From assembly GCA_035551355.1 (NCBI GenBank), contig DASZNF010000009.1, positions 1 through 64,000 on the forward strand: a stretch of DNA of 64,000 nucleotides. Direction: 5' to 3'. Below, one piece after another: positions 6,791 to 14,859 of this stretch (the stretch's first letter is position 1; each line of letters begins with the position of its first letter). The notes under the pieces are model-generated. The model was not told the DNA's origin. It saw only the letters and a list, made by a program, of their open reading frames with translations, and ran no database searches. Made by a program: the position numbers and the translations under genes. Source of the DNA: DATATV01 sp035551355. GTDB lineage: Bacteria > Actinomycetota > Actinomycetes > Mycobacteriales > Pseudonocardiaceae.

Positions 6791-9025
6791 TCAGGCGATG
6801 TCGTACCGGTCGCCGTCCATCACCTTGTGCCACGCGGCCACGAAGTCACGCGCGAACTTCTCCTGCGCGTCGTCGGCCGCGTAGACCTCGGCCACGGCAC
6901 GGAGTTCGGAGTGCGAGCCGAACACCAGGTCGACCCGGCTGCCGGTCCACTTCACCTTGCCGGTGGCGCGATCCCGGCCCTCGAACACCTCGGCGTCCTC
7001 CGACGTCGGCTGCCACTCGATGTCCATGTCCATCAGATTGGCGAAGAAGTCGTTGGTCAACGACTCCGGCCGGTCGGTGAACACGCCCAGCGCCGACTGC
7101 TTGTGATTGGCGCCCAGCACGCGCAGGCCGCCGACGAGCACCGACAGCTCGGGCGCGCTCAGGTTGAGCAGGTTGGCCCGGTCGATCAACAGGAACTCGG
7201 CGGGCAGCGGGTGACCCTTGCCGCGGTAGTTGCGGAACCCGTCGATGGTCGGCTCCAGCGGCGCGAACGAATCCACGTCGGTCTGGTCCTGCGCGGCATC
7301 CGTGCGGCCCGGGGTGAACGGCACGGTGACGGTCACGCCCGCGTTCTTGGCCGCCTGCTCCACCGCCGCGGCGCCACCCAGCACGATCAGGTCGGCCAGC
7401 GAGATCTTCTTGCCGCCGGATGCGTTACTGTTGAACGATTCCTGGATGCCCTCCAGGGTGCGCAGCACCTGCGCCAGCTGGTCGGGCTCGTTGACCTCCC
7501 AGTTGCGCTGCGGCTCCAGCCGGATGCGCGCCCCGTTGGCGCCGCCGCGCTTGTCGCTGCCGCGGAAGGTCGAGGCCGACGCCCACGCGGTGGCCACCAG
7601 CTGCCCGATGGACAGCCCCGAGTCCAGCAGCTTTCCCTTCAGCTGCGCCACATCCGCGTCGTTGACCAGCTCGTGGTCCACGGCCGGCACCGGGTCCTGC
7701 CAGATCAGCGTCTCCGACGGCACCTGGGCGCCGAGGTAACGCTGGATCGGGCCCATGTCGCGGTGGGTCAGCTTGAACCAGGCGCGGGCGAACGCGTCCG
7801 CCAGCTCGGCCGGGTTCTCCATGAACCGGCGCGATATCGGCTCGTACACCGGGTCGAAGCGCAGCGCCAGGTCGGTGGTCAGCATGGTCGGCGGGCGCTC
7901 GAGTTCGCCGCTGTCCGGCTCCGGCACGGTGTTCGCGCCCGCGCCGTCCTTGGGCTGCCACTGGTTGGCCCCGGCCGGGCTCTGGGTCAGCTCCCACTCG
8001 AAGCCGAACAGGTTCTCGAAGAAATTGTTGCTCCACCTGGTCGGCGTCTGCGACCAGGTGACCTCGATGCCGCTGGTGATCGCGTCCCGGCCCTTCCCGG
8101 TCTGGAAGCTGTTCTTCCAGCCGAGACCCTGTTCCTCCAGCGGAGCGGCTTCCGGCTCGGGGCCGACGTGCACGTCGGCGTCGGCCGCGCCGTGGGTCTT
8201 GCCGAAGGTGTGGCCGCCGGCGATCAGCGCGACGGTCTCCTCGTCGTTCATGGCCATCCGGCGGAACGTCTCGCGGATGTCGCGGGCCGCGGCCAGCGGG
8301 TCCGGATTTCCGTTGGGGCCCTCGGGATTGACGTAGATCAGGCCCATCTGGACCGCGGCCAGCGGGGTCTCCAGATCGCGGTCACCGGAATAGCGCTCGT
8401 CGCCCAGCCAGGTGCGCTCCGGGCCCCAGTACACGTCCTCGTCGGGCTCCCACACGTCCGCGCGGCCACCGGCGAAGCCGAAAGTCTTGAGCCCCATGGT
8501 TTCCAGGGCCCGGTTGCCGGTGAACACCATCAGGTCGGCCCAGGAGATCCGGTTGCCGTACTTCTTCTTGACCGGCCACAGCAACCGGCGGGCCTTGTCC
8601 AGGCTCACGTTGTCCGGCCAGCTGTTCAGCGGGGCGAAGCGCTGCATGCCGGCGCCCGCGCCGCCGCGGCCGTCGTCGATGCGGTAGGTGCCCGCGCTGT
8701 GCCAGGCCATCCGGATGAACAGCGGGCCGTAGTGGCCGAAGTCGGCCGGCCACCAGTCCTTCGAGTCGGTCATCACCGCGTCCACGTCGCGGGCCAGCTC
8801 GTCGAGGTCGACGGTCAGGAACGCCTTGGCGTAGTCGAAATCCGCGTCCATCGGGTTGGCCGTGGCAGTGTGCTTGCGCAGGATCTTCAGGTTGAGCTGG
8901 TTGGGCCACCAGTCGGTGTTGCTCGCACCCTCGGTCGGGTGCCGCAGGCGTCCGGCCGAAACCGGGCAGCCGCCCGCGCTCTCATCGTTCATCTCGCCGA
9001 CAACGGCGTCAGGAGTGTCAGACAC
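6791..9025 (-). CDS. katG: Catalase-peroxidase KatG
   Basis: A 744-residue haem catalase-peroxidase. The distal site RMAWHSAGTYR gives the Arg, Trp and His, the proximal haem ligand lies in ALIAGGHTFGKTHG, and the residues of the Met-Tyr-Trp adduct can be assigned (Trp in MAWHS, Tyr in GLIYVNPEGPNG, Met in RRMAMNDEE). Both the active N-terminal and the C-terminal duplicated domain are present. It dismutates hydrogen peroxide and acts as a peroxidase in the cytoplasm. The GTG at 9025 (VSDTPDAVVG) is preceded by GGAAGGA; further upstream the frame runs into furA. It lies 32 bp behind furA on the same strand, the conserved actinobacterial furA-katG operon. Confidence 0.98.
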   Translation of the reverse strand: MSDTPDAVVGEMNDESAGGCPVSAGRLRHPTEGASNTDWWPNQLNLKILRKHTATANPMDADFDYAKAFLTVDLDELARDVDAVMTDSKDWWPADFGHYGPLFIRMAWHSAGTYRIDDGRGGAGAGMQRFAPLNSWPDNVSLDKARRLLWPVKKKYGNRISWADLMVFTGNRALETMGLKTFGFAGGRADVWEPDEDVYWGPERTWLGDERYSGDRDLETPLAAVQMGLIYVNPEGPNGNPDPLAAARDIRETFRRMAMNDEETVALIAGGHTFGKTHGAADADVHVGPEPEAAPLEEQGLGWKNSFQTGKGRDAITSGIEVTWSQTPTRWSNNFFENLFGFEWELTQSPAGANQWQPKDGAGANTVPEPDSGELERPPTMLTTDLALRFDPVYEPISRRFMENPAELADAFARAWFKLTHRDMGPIQRYLGAQVPSETLIWQDPVPAVDHELVNDADVAQLKGKLLDSGLSIGQLVATAWASASTFRGSDKRGGANGARIRLEPQRNWEVNEPDQLAQVLRTLEGIQESFNSNASGGKKISLADLIVLGGAAAVEQAAKNAGVTVTVPFTPGRTDAAQDQTDVDSFAPLEPTIDGFRNYRGKGHPLPAEFLLIDRANLLNLSAPELSVLVGGLRVLGANHKQSALGVFTDRPESLTNDFFANLMDMDIEWQPTSEDAEVFEGRDRATGKVKWTGSRVDLVFGSHSELRAVAEVYAADDAQEKFARDFVAAWHKVMDGDRYDIA

Positions 9026-9057
9026 GAAAAGTCCTTCCGGAGATCGGAACGTGGAGC

Positions 9058-9489
9058 TCAAGTGCTCATGGCGATCGAGCAGTCGGGACACAGGCCCCGG
9101 TAGATGACCTCGGCCTCGTCGATGACGAAACCGTGGTCGTCGGACGCGGTCAGGCATGGTGCGGCGCCGACGGCACAGTCGACATCCGCGATGGCGCCAC
9201 ACGACCGGCACACGACGTGGTGGTGGTTGTCCCCGACCCGTGACTCGTAGCGCGCCAGGGAGCCCGGCGGCTGGATGCGCCGGACCAGCCCCGCGGTCGT
9301 CAACGCGCGCAACACGTCGTAGACGGCCTGGTGGGACACCTCACCCAGATCGGCCCGTACGACCCCGATGATCGAGTCCGTGTCGGCGTGGGGATGGCCG
9401 TACACGGCGGCCAGCACCGCCACGCGGGGGCGCGTCACTCGTAGCGCGGCCCCCCGCAACAGGTGCTCGAGCTCCGCTGTCGTGGGCAC
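9058..9489 (-). CDS. furA: FurA, Fur-family repressor of katG
   Basis: A 143-residue Fur protein: winged helix (VSHQAVYDVLRALTTAGLVRRI), metal site NHHHVVCRSCG and second structural pair CPDC near the C-terminus, giving the two CxxC zinc pairs. In mycobacteria and streptomycetes the homologue represses its own gene and katG and lets go on peroxide exposure; position next to katG makes the same role likely here. It starts with GTG at 9489 with no clear ribosome binding site, so the transcript may be leaderless or nearly so. An AT-rich box directly upstream fits the known operator. Confidence 0.95.
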   Translation of the reverse strand: MPTTAELEHLLRGAALRVTRPRVAVLAAVYGHPHADTDSIIGVVRADLGEVSHQAVYDVLRALTTAGLVRRIQPPGSLARYESRVGDNHHHVVCRSCGAIADVDCAVGAAPCLTASDDHGFVIDEAEVIYRGLCPDCSIAMST

Positions 9490-9503
9490 CTGGGCAGTCT
9501 GGA

Positions 9504-9524
9504 CCTTATTCTGGAATCAATCAA
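9504..9524 (-). promoter_or_regulatory. FurA-type operator/promoter box upstream of furA
   Basis: On the reverse strand the sequence TTGATTGATTCCAGAATAA lies 15-35 bp upstream of the furA start. From memory, mycobacterial furA promoters have a very similar TTGACT(A/G)ATTCCAGAAAAG element bound by FurA. The TTGATT part may double as the -35 box. Confidence 0.65.
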
Positions 9525-9593
9525 TATTTGGTTCGGCTGCACAATCTCTTCGGGTGGTCGGCCTGCTGTCGCCGCTCAGCCCGTTTCAGCCGG

Positions 9594-10901
9594 TCAGCCC
9601 GCGTTCGGCACCGCCGAACCGGCCGCCTGCACGATGTTCACCGTCTGGTCCACGATGGTCTGCCGGTCGGTCTCGAACTGGGCGCTGGTCAGCACGCCGG
9701 ACGGGTTGGTCAGCACCGGGGTGTGCACGTGGCCGCCGGGCAGCGTGGTCAGGCCAAGGCCGATGCGCAACCGGTTGGCCCGGTACATGCTCTCGTTGGA
9801 CAGGTAGTCGCCCCCGCCGCCGGAGGCCGCCGCCGCGCCCGGGGCCGGGGCGGCGCTCAGGTCGTCGGAGCACTGCTCGGTGCCCTGCCCCGGCGCGCTC
9901 GCGTCCGGCCAGACGCAGAACAACTGGTGGTAGATCACCGGGTAGCTGCCGGTGTCGGCGGCGACCATCTGCTGATACGGCAACGTGGTCTGGATGAACT
10001 GCGAGGCCGGCTGCGGCCACCCGGCGGCGGGCGGAATCGCGGCCGACTCGCCGAGATTGTTGTTGTCCGGCTCGCCGCCGCGCCAGTCCGCGGCCCACCG
10101 TTCGATGGTGAACTCGCCGGGGTAGCCCTGACTGAGCGTGATCATCAGGCTGATCGGCTGCCGGGTGAGCGCCTTCCCGTATGCCGCCTCGACAATTCCC
10201 TGGTCGAACGCGCCCCACAGCACGGGGAAGTTCACCGACTCGACCCGGATGCGCCCGCCCGGCGTGTCGAACTCGCGGCCGTCCAGTTGCAGCGCGGCCG
10301 CCCCGGCCGGGTTGCTGCGGTTGATGTTGCCGCCGTCCAGCTCGAACGGGTCGAACCCGGACACCATCACCAGTTTCGCGCCGTCGGCCGGCCCGAAGTC
10401 GATCGAGCCGATGCCGCGCGCGGCGTAGTCCACGTCCTGGACCAGCGTCGCCCGGGTCGCGGTGTCCAGCGCGAAGCGCGGCTGCCACTGCCGGACGGCC
10501 TTGGTCAGTTCCAGCCGCGCCCAGTACAGCGGCCGGTCGTCGTAGCGGTTCAGCGTGCCGGTGTTCAGCTTGCCCTGAGCCCGGGCCACCGCCATCGACC
10601 ACAGCGTGTTCCCTTGTGCGGCAAGGAAAACCTTTGCGGCTTTCTGGTTCGGCAGCGCGCACAGGGCGTGCTGGAAGGCGGTGACGAACGGGGCGAATCC
10701 GGCCTCGGCCACCAGTTCCGGCCCGGCCGCGGGCTGCCCGGCGGCGACCGGCACGGTCAGCCGCTGCTCCTCCACGGTGAGCGGGGCGGTGCTGTCATAA
10801 CAGCTGCTCGACGGGGTCGCGTTGGCCAGGCCCGGTACCAGGGTCAACGGGGCGGCCAGGGCCATCGAGGTCATCAACATCCCTGCTCGTCGCCAGCTCA
10901 T
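9594..10901 (-). CDS. Secreted pyroglutamyl-peptidase I (C15)-like protein with Ser for Cys
   Basis: A 435-residue protein with an N-terminal signal peptide (MSWRRAGMLMTSMALAAPL, cleavage near ANA). The N-terminal third is unassigned. The rest follows peptidase C15: VMVSGFDPFELDGGNINRSNPA, then FTIERWAADWRGGEPDN matching the Glu region, then GDYLSNESMYR and PGGHVHTPVL. In true C15 enzymes the last two read YxCN and GFxHxP, giving the Cys and His of the triad; the His is kept but the Cys is Ser here. It may be a serine-type hydrolase, a binding protein or an inactive relative. ATG 10901 follows GGGGGAG. Export is unusual, since classic C15 enzymes are cytoplasmic. Confidence 0.72.
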   Translation of the reverse strand: MSWRRAGMLMTSMALAAPLTLVPGLANATPSSSCYDSTAPLTVEEQRLTVPVAAGQPAAGPELVAEAGFAPFVTAFQHALCALPNQKAAKVFLAAQGNTLWSMAVARAQGKLNTGTLNRYDDRPLYWARLELTKAVRQWQPRFALDTATRATLVQDVDYAARGIGSIDFGPADGAKLVMVSGFDPFELDGGNINRSNPAGAAALQLDGREFDTPGGRIRVESVNFPVLWGAFDQGIVEAAYGKALTRQPISLMITLSQGYPGEFTIERWAADWRGGEPDNNNLGESAAIPPAAGWPQPASQFIQTTLPYQQMVAADTGSYPVIYHQLFCVWPDASAPGQGTEQCSDDLSAAPAPGAAAASGGGGDYLSNESMYRANRLRIGLGLTTLPGGHVHTPVLTNPSGVLTSAQFETDRQTIVDQTVNIVQAAGSAVPNAG

Positions 10902-11017
10902 CAGCAGCTCCCCCATCGCCTGGGCTGTGTGTTCGGTTGGGTGTCGCGCCTGAGCGCAACGGCACCCTAACGGCGAGTAGGCACGGTGCGCCATAGCCCA
11001 TCCGGCCGTGATCGACT

Positions 11018-11084
11018 GCTCTCGTACTGTCCGCTCTCGTACTTTTGGTCGAGGCGCCGACCCCAAGATCGTTCGTGCGAACGA
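11018..11084. promoter_or_regulatory. Direct repeat and palindrome upstream of small membrane gene
   Basis: GCTCTCGTACT occurs twice with a 15-bp period (11018-11028, 11033-11043), followed by the 7-bp inverted repeat TCGTTCG-TG-CGAACGA (11069-11084). All lie between the divergent starts at 10901 and 11148, so either gene could be the target. The palindrome is perfect; the binding protein is unknown. Confidence 0.45.
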
Positions 11085-11147
11085 CGCGCCCACAGCGCTC
11101 GCACCCATAGCGTGATCAGTGTCAGCGAACCACCACGGAGGAAACCC

Positions 11148-11375
11148 ATGAGCGCCAAGGAAAACCGCCCCACCATCAGCTTCATCCCGACTACCCGGGG
11201 CCGCTGTGTGATGAGCCTCGTCGTGGGTCTCATCGTAATCGCCGCCGAGGGGGTCAACCTGGCCACGGACACGGTGCACAGCCCGCTCTTGCCCATTCTC
11301 GCGGTGGTGGCGGGCGCGTTGATGATCATCACCGCGCTGATCGGTCTGGCCTCCCCACAGACTCGCGGTCATTGA
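11148..11375 (+). CDS. Small two-helix membrane protein, function unknown
   Basis: A 75-residue protein starting at ATG 11148 behind GGAGGAAA. Residues about 20-38 (CVMSLVVGLIVIAAEGVNL) and 48-68 (LLPILAVVAGALMIITALIGL) form two membrane helices; the N-terminus is hydrophilic with conserved-looking FIPTTRGR. I do not recognise a family. The next reading frame downstream is a fragment of an alcohol dehydrogenase. Confidence 0.65.
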   Translation: MSAKENRPTISFIPTTRGRCVMSLVVGLIVIAAEGVNLATDTVHSPLLPILAVVAGALMIITALIGLASPQTRGH

Positions 11376-11376
11376 C

Positions 11377-11721
11377 CACCTCGGCGGCCGAATCGCCTTC
11401 TTCGATTCCGATCACCCGATGTGGGGTACGCCGGTCGCCTCGACCGTCTCCGGGCTGGCCCCGCGCGGTGAACTGCTCGTGCTGGGCGCCGCCGAGTCGC
11501 CGATCGAGCTGGACGCGTCGTCGCTGATCATGTCCGCGCGCAGCATCGCCGGTCACCCGTCGGGCACCTCGAAGGACTCCGAGGACACCTTGCGGTTCTG
11601 CCGCATCACCGGCACCCGCCCGATGATCGAGACCATGCCGCTGGAGCAGGCCGCCGAGGCCTACGACCGGATGATGGCCAATCAGGCCCGCTTCCGCATG
11701 GTCCTCACCACCGGCCAGTGA
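11377..11721 (+). pseudogene. C-terminal fragment of a zinc-type alcohol dehydrogenase
   Basis: An open frame whose residues LAPRGELLVLGAAESPIELDASSLI, followed by AGHPSGTSKDSEDTLRFC and PLEQAAEAYDRMMANQARFRMVL, is the last third of a medium-chain, zinc-dependent alcohol dehydrogenase (AdhP/YahK type). The catalytic zinc domain and the GxGxxG nucleotide motif, about 220 residues, are missing; the sequence just upstream (HLGGRIAFFDSDHP) does not belong to the family. It begins 1-2 bp past the stop of the small membrane gene, so it is a truncated remnant, not a complete gene. Confidence 0.75.
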
Positions 11722-11757
11722 CCCGCACGGCGGCGCTCACCGGCCGATAACCCGCCC

Positions 11758-11789
11758 GCACCGGCGCCCCACCACGGGGACGCCGGTGC
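11758..11789. terminator. GC-rich hairpin between ADH remnant and MDR gene
   Basis: GCACCGGCG CCCC pairs with GGGG (A) CGCCGGTGC around a 5-nt loop, a 13-bp stem with one bulged base. It lies between convergent reading frames and is likely a bidirectional terminator, although no T run is present. Confidence 0.55.
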
Positions 11790-11792
11790 GGC

Positions 11793-12872
11793 TCAGCCCG
11801 CCTGGCCGCGCCCGATCCCGCCGGGCCCGATCCCGTCCTGCCCGATCTCGTCGGGCACGATGATCACCTTGCCGGCCAGCCCGCCCGCCTCCGCGCGGCG
11901 CAACGCGTCGGCCGCTTTGGACAGCGGGTACTCGCTGTCGATCGGGGCGACCAAGGTGCCCTCGGCCAGCAGGCCGAACAACCGAGTCAGGTCGGCGCGC
12001 AGTTCGGCCCGGTAGCGCTCCAGGTGCCGCTTGTGCCCGGCCCACAGATTGAAGAAATGCGCATTCTTGCGGTTGGGCAGCAGATTCCACAGCTGCATCC
12101 GCCCGAACGTCTTCAGGAACCGCAGCATCGGGTACTTGGCCTCGCGCATCGACATATCGCTCAGCACGACCAGCGTGCCGCCGGGCGCGAGCAGCCGCCA
12201 CGAGTCCCCGGCGCCGGGCCCGCCCACGTTGTCCACCACCGCGGCCACCCCGTCCGGTGCGAGGGCGCGCACCCGCGCGGGCACGTCCTCGGTCCGGTAG
12301 TCGATCGGGATGACTCCCATGGACCGCAACCGGTCCTGCTGGCTGGGCCCGGCGGTGCCGATCACCCGCAGCCCCGCCTGCCGGGCCAGTTGCACCAGCA
12401 CCGAGCCGACTCCACCACCGGCGGCGAAAACCACGATGGTCTGCCCGGCGCTGGGCCGGATGGTCCGGTGCAGCACCCGCCAGGCGGTCAGCCCGTTGAC
12501 GATCACCGTCTCGGCCTCGGCCGCGGCCACCCCGTCGGGCACCGGCACCAGGTCACCGGTGTCCAGCAGCAGCCGCTGGGCCCAGCCGCCGATCTTGGTC
12601 AGCGCGGCCACCCGCCGGCCGACCCGGATCCCGGACGCGGGCCGTTCGCCCACCGCTTCCACGGTGCCGACCAGGTCATAACCGGGCACGAACGGGAACG
12701 GCGGCTGGTCGTAGTACATCCCGCGCCGCATGCTCTGCTCGGCGAACGACACGCCGGTCGCGTCCATCCGCACCACCGCCTGTTCCGGTCCGGGCGCGGG
12801 CAGGTCCCGGCGGCGCACCTGCAGTGTCTCCGGCTCGCCCACTCCGGCCAGCACGATCTCCACGGTTTCCAT
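11793..12872 (-). CDS. Zinc-free MDR oxidoreductase (quinone reductase-like)
   Basis: A 359-residue medium-chain reductase: GroES-like start (METVEIVLAGVGEPETLQV), PGYDLVGTVEAVG, and nucleotide motif VVFAAGGGVGSVLVQLARQAG at about residue 145-165. The zinc ligands of alcohol dehydrogenases are absent, placing it with NADPH:quinone/enone reductases. ATG 12872 has AGGAG upstream. The last residues (EIGQDGIGPGGIGRGQAG) come from a 15-bp tandem repeat, a recent low-complexity tail. It is divergent from a TetR gene with a good operator between them, so it is probably induced by a small electrophile or quinone. Confidence 0.87.
   Translation of the reverse strand: METVEIVLAGVGEPETLQVRRRDLPAPGPEQAVVRMDATGVSFAEQSMRRGMYYDQPPFPFVPGYDLVGTVEAVGERPASGIRVGRRVAALTKIGGWAQRLLLDTGDLVPVPDGVAAAEAETVIVNGLTAWRVLHRTIRPSAGQTIVVFAAGGGVGSVLVQLARQAGLRVIGTAGPSQQDRLRSMGVIPIDYRTEDVPARVRALAPDGVAAVVDNVGGPGAGDSWRLLAPGGTLVVLSDMSMREAKYPMLRFLKTFGRMQLWNLLPNRKNAHFFNLWAGHKRHLERYRAELRADLTRLFGLLAEGTLVAPIDSEYPLSKAADALRRAEAGGLAGKVIIVPDEIGQDGIGPGGIGRGQAG
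11808..11852 (-). repeat. 15-bp tandem repeat at the 3' end of the MDR gene
   Basis: Three units of GSGCCCGATCYCGYC-type sequence (11808-11822, 11823-11837, 11838-11852) with a degenerate fourth. On the coding strand they give the pentapeptide pattern DxIGx repeated at the protein C-terminus. The repeat length is a multiple of three, so expansion keeps the frame. Confidence 0.7.
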
Positions 12873-12908
12873 CACGCACTCCTGACATCCTCTGACTTGA
12901 GTTATAGT

Positions 12909-12936
12909 CTCTAACAAGAGAATGAGGGTGTTAGAG
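12909..12936. promoter_or_regulatory. TetR operator between MDR and TetR genes
   Basis: CTCTAACA and TGTTAGAG form a perfect 8-bp inverted repeat with a 12-bp spacer, centred between the divergent starts at 12872 and 12959. Position, symmetry and AT-rich arms fit a TetR-family dimer site. Confidence 0.7.
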
Positions 12937-12958
12937 TAAGGCTGTCAAGGGAGGGTCG

Positions 12959-13582
12959 ATGACCAGCAGCAAACCGACGACGGAGCCGCACACCCCGGCG
13001 CGCAGCCCGATGCGGGCCCGGTTCCGGGAACAGGTCCGGGAGGACGTGAAGGCCGCCGCACTGCGCCAGCTCGCGCAGGGCGGCGCGGCGGCCATCTCGG
13101 TCAACGCCATCGCCAAACAGCTCGGCGTGTCCGGCCCCGCGTTGTACCGGTACTTCGCCAATCGCGACGAACTACTGGCCGAACTGGTCATCGACGCCTA
13201 CCACGACCTCGCCGCCGAACTGGCCACCGCCACCGACCGCGAACTCGGCCTGTCCCCCGGCGAACGGCTGCGCGCCTTCGCCACCGCCTGGCGCGGTTTC
13301 GCGCAGTCCGAACCGCACCGCTACCAACTGTTGTTCACCCCACCGCTGCCCGGCTACGACGCGCACAGCGAACCACTGGTCACCGCGTCCCAGACCGTGA
13401 TGACCGCGGCCCTGGCCGTGCTCGAGGACGAGCGGCAGATCCTGTCGGCCTGGACCCGGCTGCACGGGTTCGTCACCCTCGAACTGGGCGGGAACTTCGC
13501 CTCCATGGGCATCGACGCGGACGTGCTGTTCGCCGGGGAGGTCGCCGCGATCGTCGACGCGGCACCGACTTCCGATCAGTGA
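12959..13582 (+). CDS. TetR-family regulator (TetR_C_33/WHG type)
   Basis: A 207-residue TetR protein with HTH AAISVNAIAKQLGVSGPALYRYFANRDELLAELV. The C-terminal part (AWRGFAQSEPHRYQLLFTPPLPGYDA, WTRLHGFVTLELGGNF) is the WHG-domain type common beside actinobacterial oxidoreductases. ATG 12959 follows GGGAGGG. It is divergent from the MDR gene and its last 7 bp overlap the end of the convergent FAD monooxygenase. Likely represses the MDR gene and itself through the site at 12909-12936. Confidence 0.88.
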   Translation: MTSSKPTTEPHTPARSPMRARFREQVREDVKAAALRQLAQGGAAAISVNAIAKQLGVSGPALYRYFANRDELLAELVIDAYHDLAAELATATDRELGLSPGERLRAFATAWRGFAQSEPHRYQLLFTPPLPGYDAHSEPLVTASQTVMTAALAVLEDERQILSAWTRLHGFVTLELGGNFASMGIDADVLFAGEVAAIVDAAPTSDQ

Positions 13583-14781
13583 CTGTCCACTCGGGACAGT
13601 ACGTCGGGCAGGGTGATCGCGTAGTGCTCCGGCCGCAGTTCGCCCGGGGGCAGTTCGCTGAGCTGGCGCAGCATCTCGTTGCGGGCCACCATCGCCTCGT
13701 CGGTGGCCGGGAACAACGTGGCGTCGCCCTCGCCGACCAGGTTCTGGTTCAGCTCGACGAATCCGCGCGCGGAATCCTCGTAGGCGGCGAAGGCCGCGGC
13801 GTGGTCCTCGTGCGTGGCCAGCGCATGGGCCAGCAGGTACGCACCCACCATGGCCAGGCTGGAGCCCTGCCCGGTAAGGAAGGACGGCGCGTGCGCCGCG
13901 TCGCCGACCAGCGCGACCCGGCCGCTGGACCAGTTCGGCATCCGGATCTGGCTGACCACATCGAAGAACAGGTCGTCGGCGGAGCGCATCGCGTCGACCA
14001 GCCCCGGGATCTCCCAGCCCTCCCCGGCGAACACCTCGGCCACCAGCTCGCGCTGCGCTTCCGGATTCCGGAACGCCGAGTACGGCGGTTCCGGCCGGGC
14101 GAAGTTCAGCAGGCCGGTCACCTCCGGATAGTCCCGGACCGCGTACAGCGCCGCCGCCTTGCCCGGCTTGCTCCACAGCACGGCCTCGTGGGACAGCCCG
14201 AAGGTGTTGGGCAGGCTGAATCCGGCGAAGCAGTAGCCGATGTAGTGGTGGAACTGCTCCTCGGCGCCGAAGGTCAGCTCGCGGGTGCGCGAGTGCAGTC
14301 CGTCCGCCCCGACGACCAGGTCGAAGCGCTGCCGGTCGCCGCTGCCGAAGGTCACGTCGACGCCGTCGTCGTCCTGGCCGAGGCCGCTGATGGAGTCGTT
14401 GAACCGGTACGCCACGCCGTCCCGGGTGGCGGCGTAGAGCACGTCGCCCAGGTCGCCGCGGCGGATTTCGAGGTCGCGGCCGTCGTTGCCGTGCATCAGG
14501 GAGTTCGGGTTCAACCTGGCGATCGTGCTGCCGTCCGGGTTGAGGAAGGTCAGCCGCCGGGTGTTCACGTGGGCGGCGCGCAGCTGGGGCAGGATGCCCA
14601 TCCGCTCGGCCACATCCACGGCCGGGCCGCGCAGGTCGATCGGATAGCCGCCGCTGCGCAGGGCGCCGGCCTTCTCCACCACGGTGACGTCGAAGCCGTA
14701 CTGGTGCAGCCAGTACGCCAGCGCCGGACCGGCGATGCTGGCGCCGGAAACCAGCACCTTTCCCCTGAATGTCGTGTTCAT
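13576..14781 (-). CDS. FAD-dependent aromatic-ring monooxygenase (TetX/PHBH-like)
   Basis: A 401-residue group A flavoprotein hydroxylase: N-terminal dinucleotide fold VLVSGASIAGPALAYWL, DG motif VVGADGLHSRTRE (about residue 165), and GD motif RVALVGDAAHAPSFLTGQGSSLAM (about residue 290). These enzymes hydroxylate phenolics or inactivate antibiotics such as tetracycline or rifamycin with NAD(P)H and oxygen; the substrate is open. ATG 14781 has GGAGGGG upstream. It is divergent from a MarR gene whose operators fill the 78-bp gap, a common arrangement for substrate-induced detoxification. Confidence 0.9.
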   Translation of the reverse strand: MNTTFRGKVLVSGASIAGPALAYWLHQYGFDVTVVEKAGALRSGGYPIDLRGPAVDVAERMGILPQLRAAHVNTRRLTFLNPDGSTIARLNPNSLMHGNDGRDLEIRRGDLGDVLYAATRDGVAYRFNDSISGLGQDDDGVDVTFGSGDRQRFDLVVGADGLHSRTRELTFGAEEQFHHYIGYCFAGFSLPNTFGLSHEAVLWSKPGKAAALYAVRDYPEVTGLLNFARPEPPYSAFRNPEAQRELVAEVFAGEGWEIPGLVDAMRSADDLFFDVVSQIRMPNWSSGRVALVGDAAHAPSFLTGQGSSLAMVGAYLLAHALATHEDHAAAFAAYEDSARGFVELNQNLVGEGDATLFPATDEAMVARNEMLRQLSELPPGELRPEHYAITLPDVLSRVDSH

Positions 14782-14797
14782 GTTCCCCTCCTGGCTA

Positions 14798-14851
14798 ACT
14801 AAAGTATCTTTCAGACTGAGCCAACTATATATCTAACTTAGGTATCTAAGT
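14798..14851. promoter_or_regulatory. MarR operators between FAD monooxygenase and MarR
   Basis: ACTTAG-GTAT-CTAAGT (14836-14851) is a perfect inverted repeat ending 8 bp before the MarR start. CTAAAG-TAT-CTTTCAG (14799-14814) upstream of the monooxygenase is an imperfect copy sharing the GTATCT core. Two sites covering both divergent promoters match MarR autoregulation. Confidence 0.65.
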
Positions 14852-14859
14852 GGAGTGTG

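Noticed and set aside
6827..9103. 758-codon open frame antisense to katG
   Set aside because: Low-complexity Arg/Val/His-rich product, no family; shadow of a high-GC gene.
9594..11372. 592-codon frame giving the C15-like protein a 157-residue N-terminal extension
   Set aside because: The extension is antisense to the small membrane gene and its promoter; a signal peptide and GGGGGAG fix the start at 10901.
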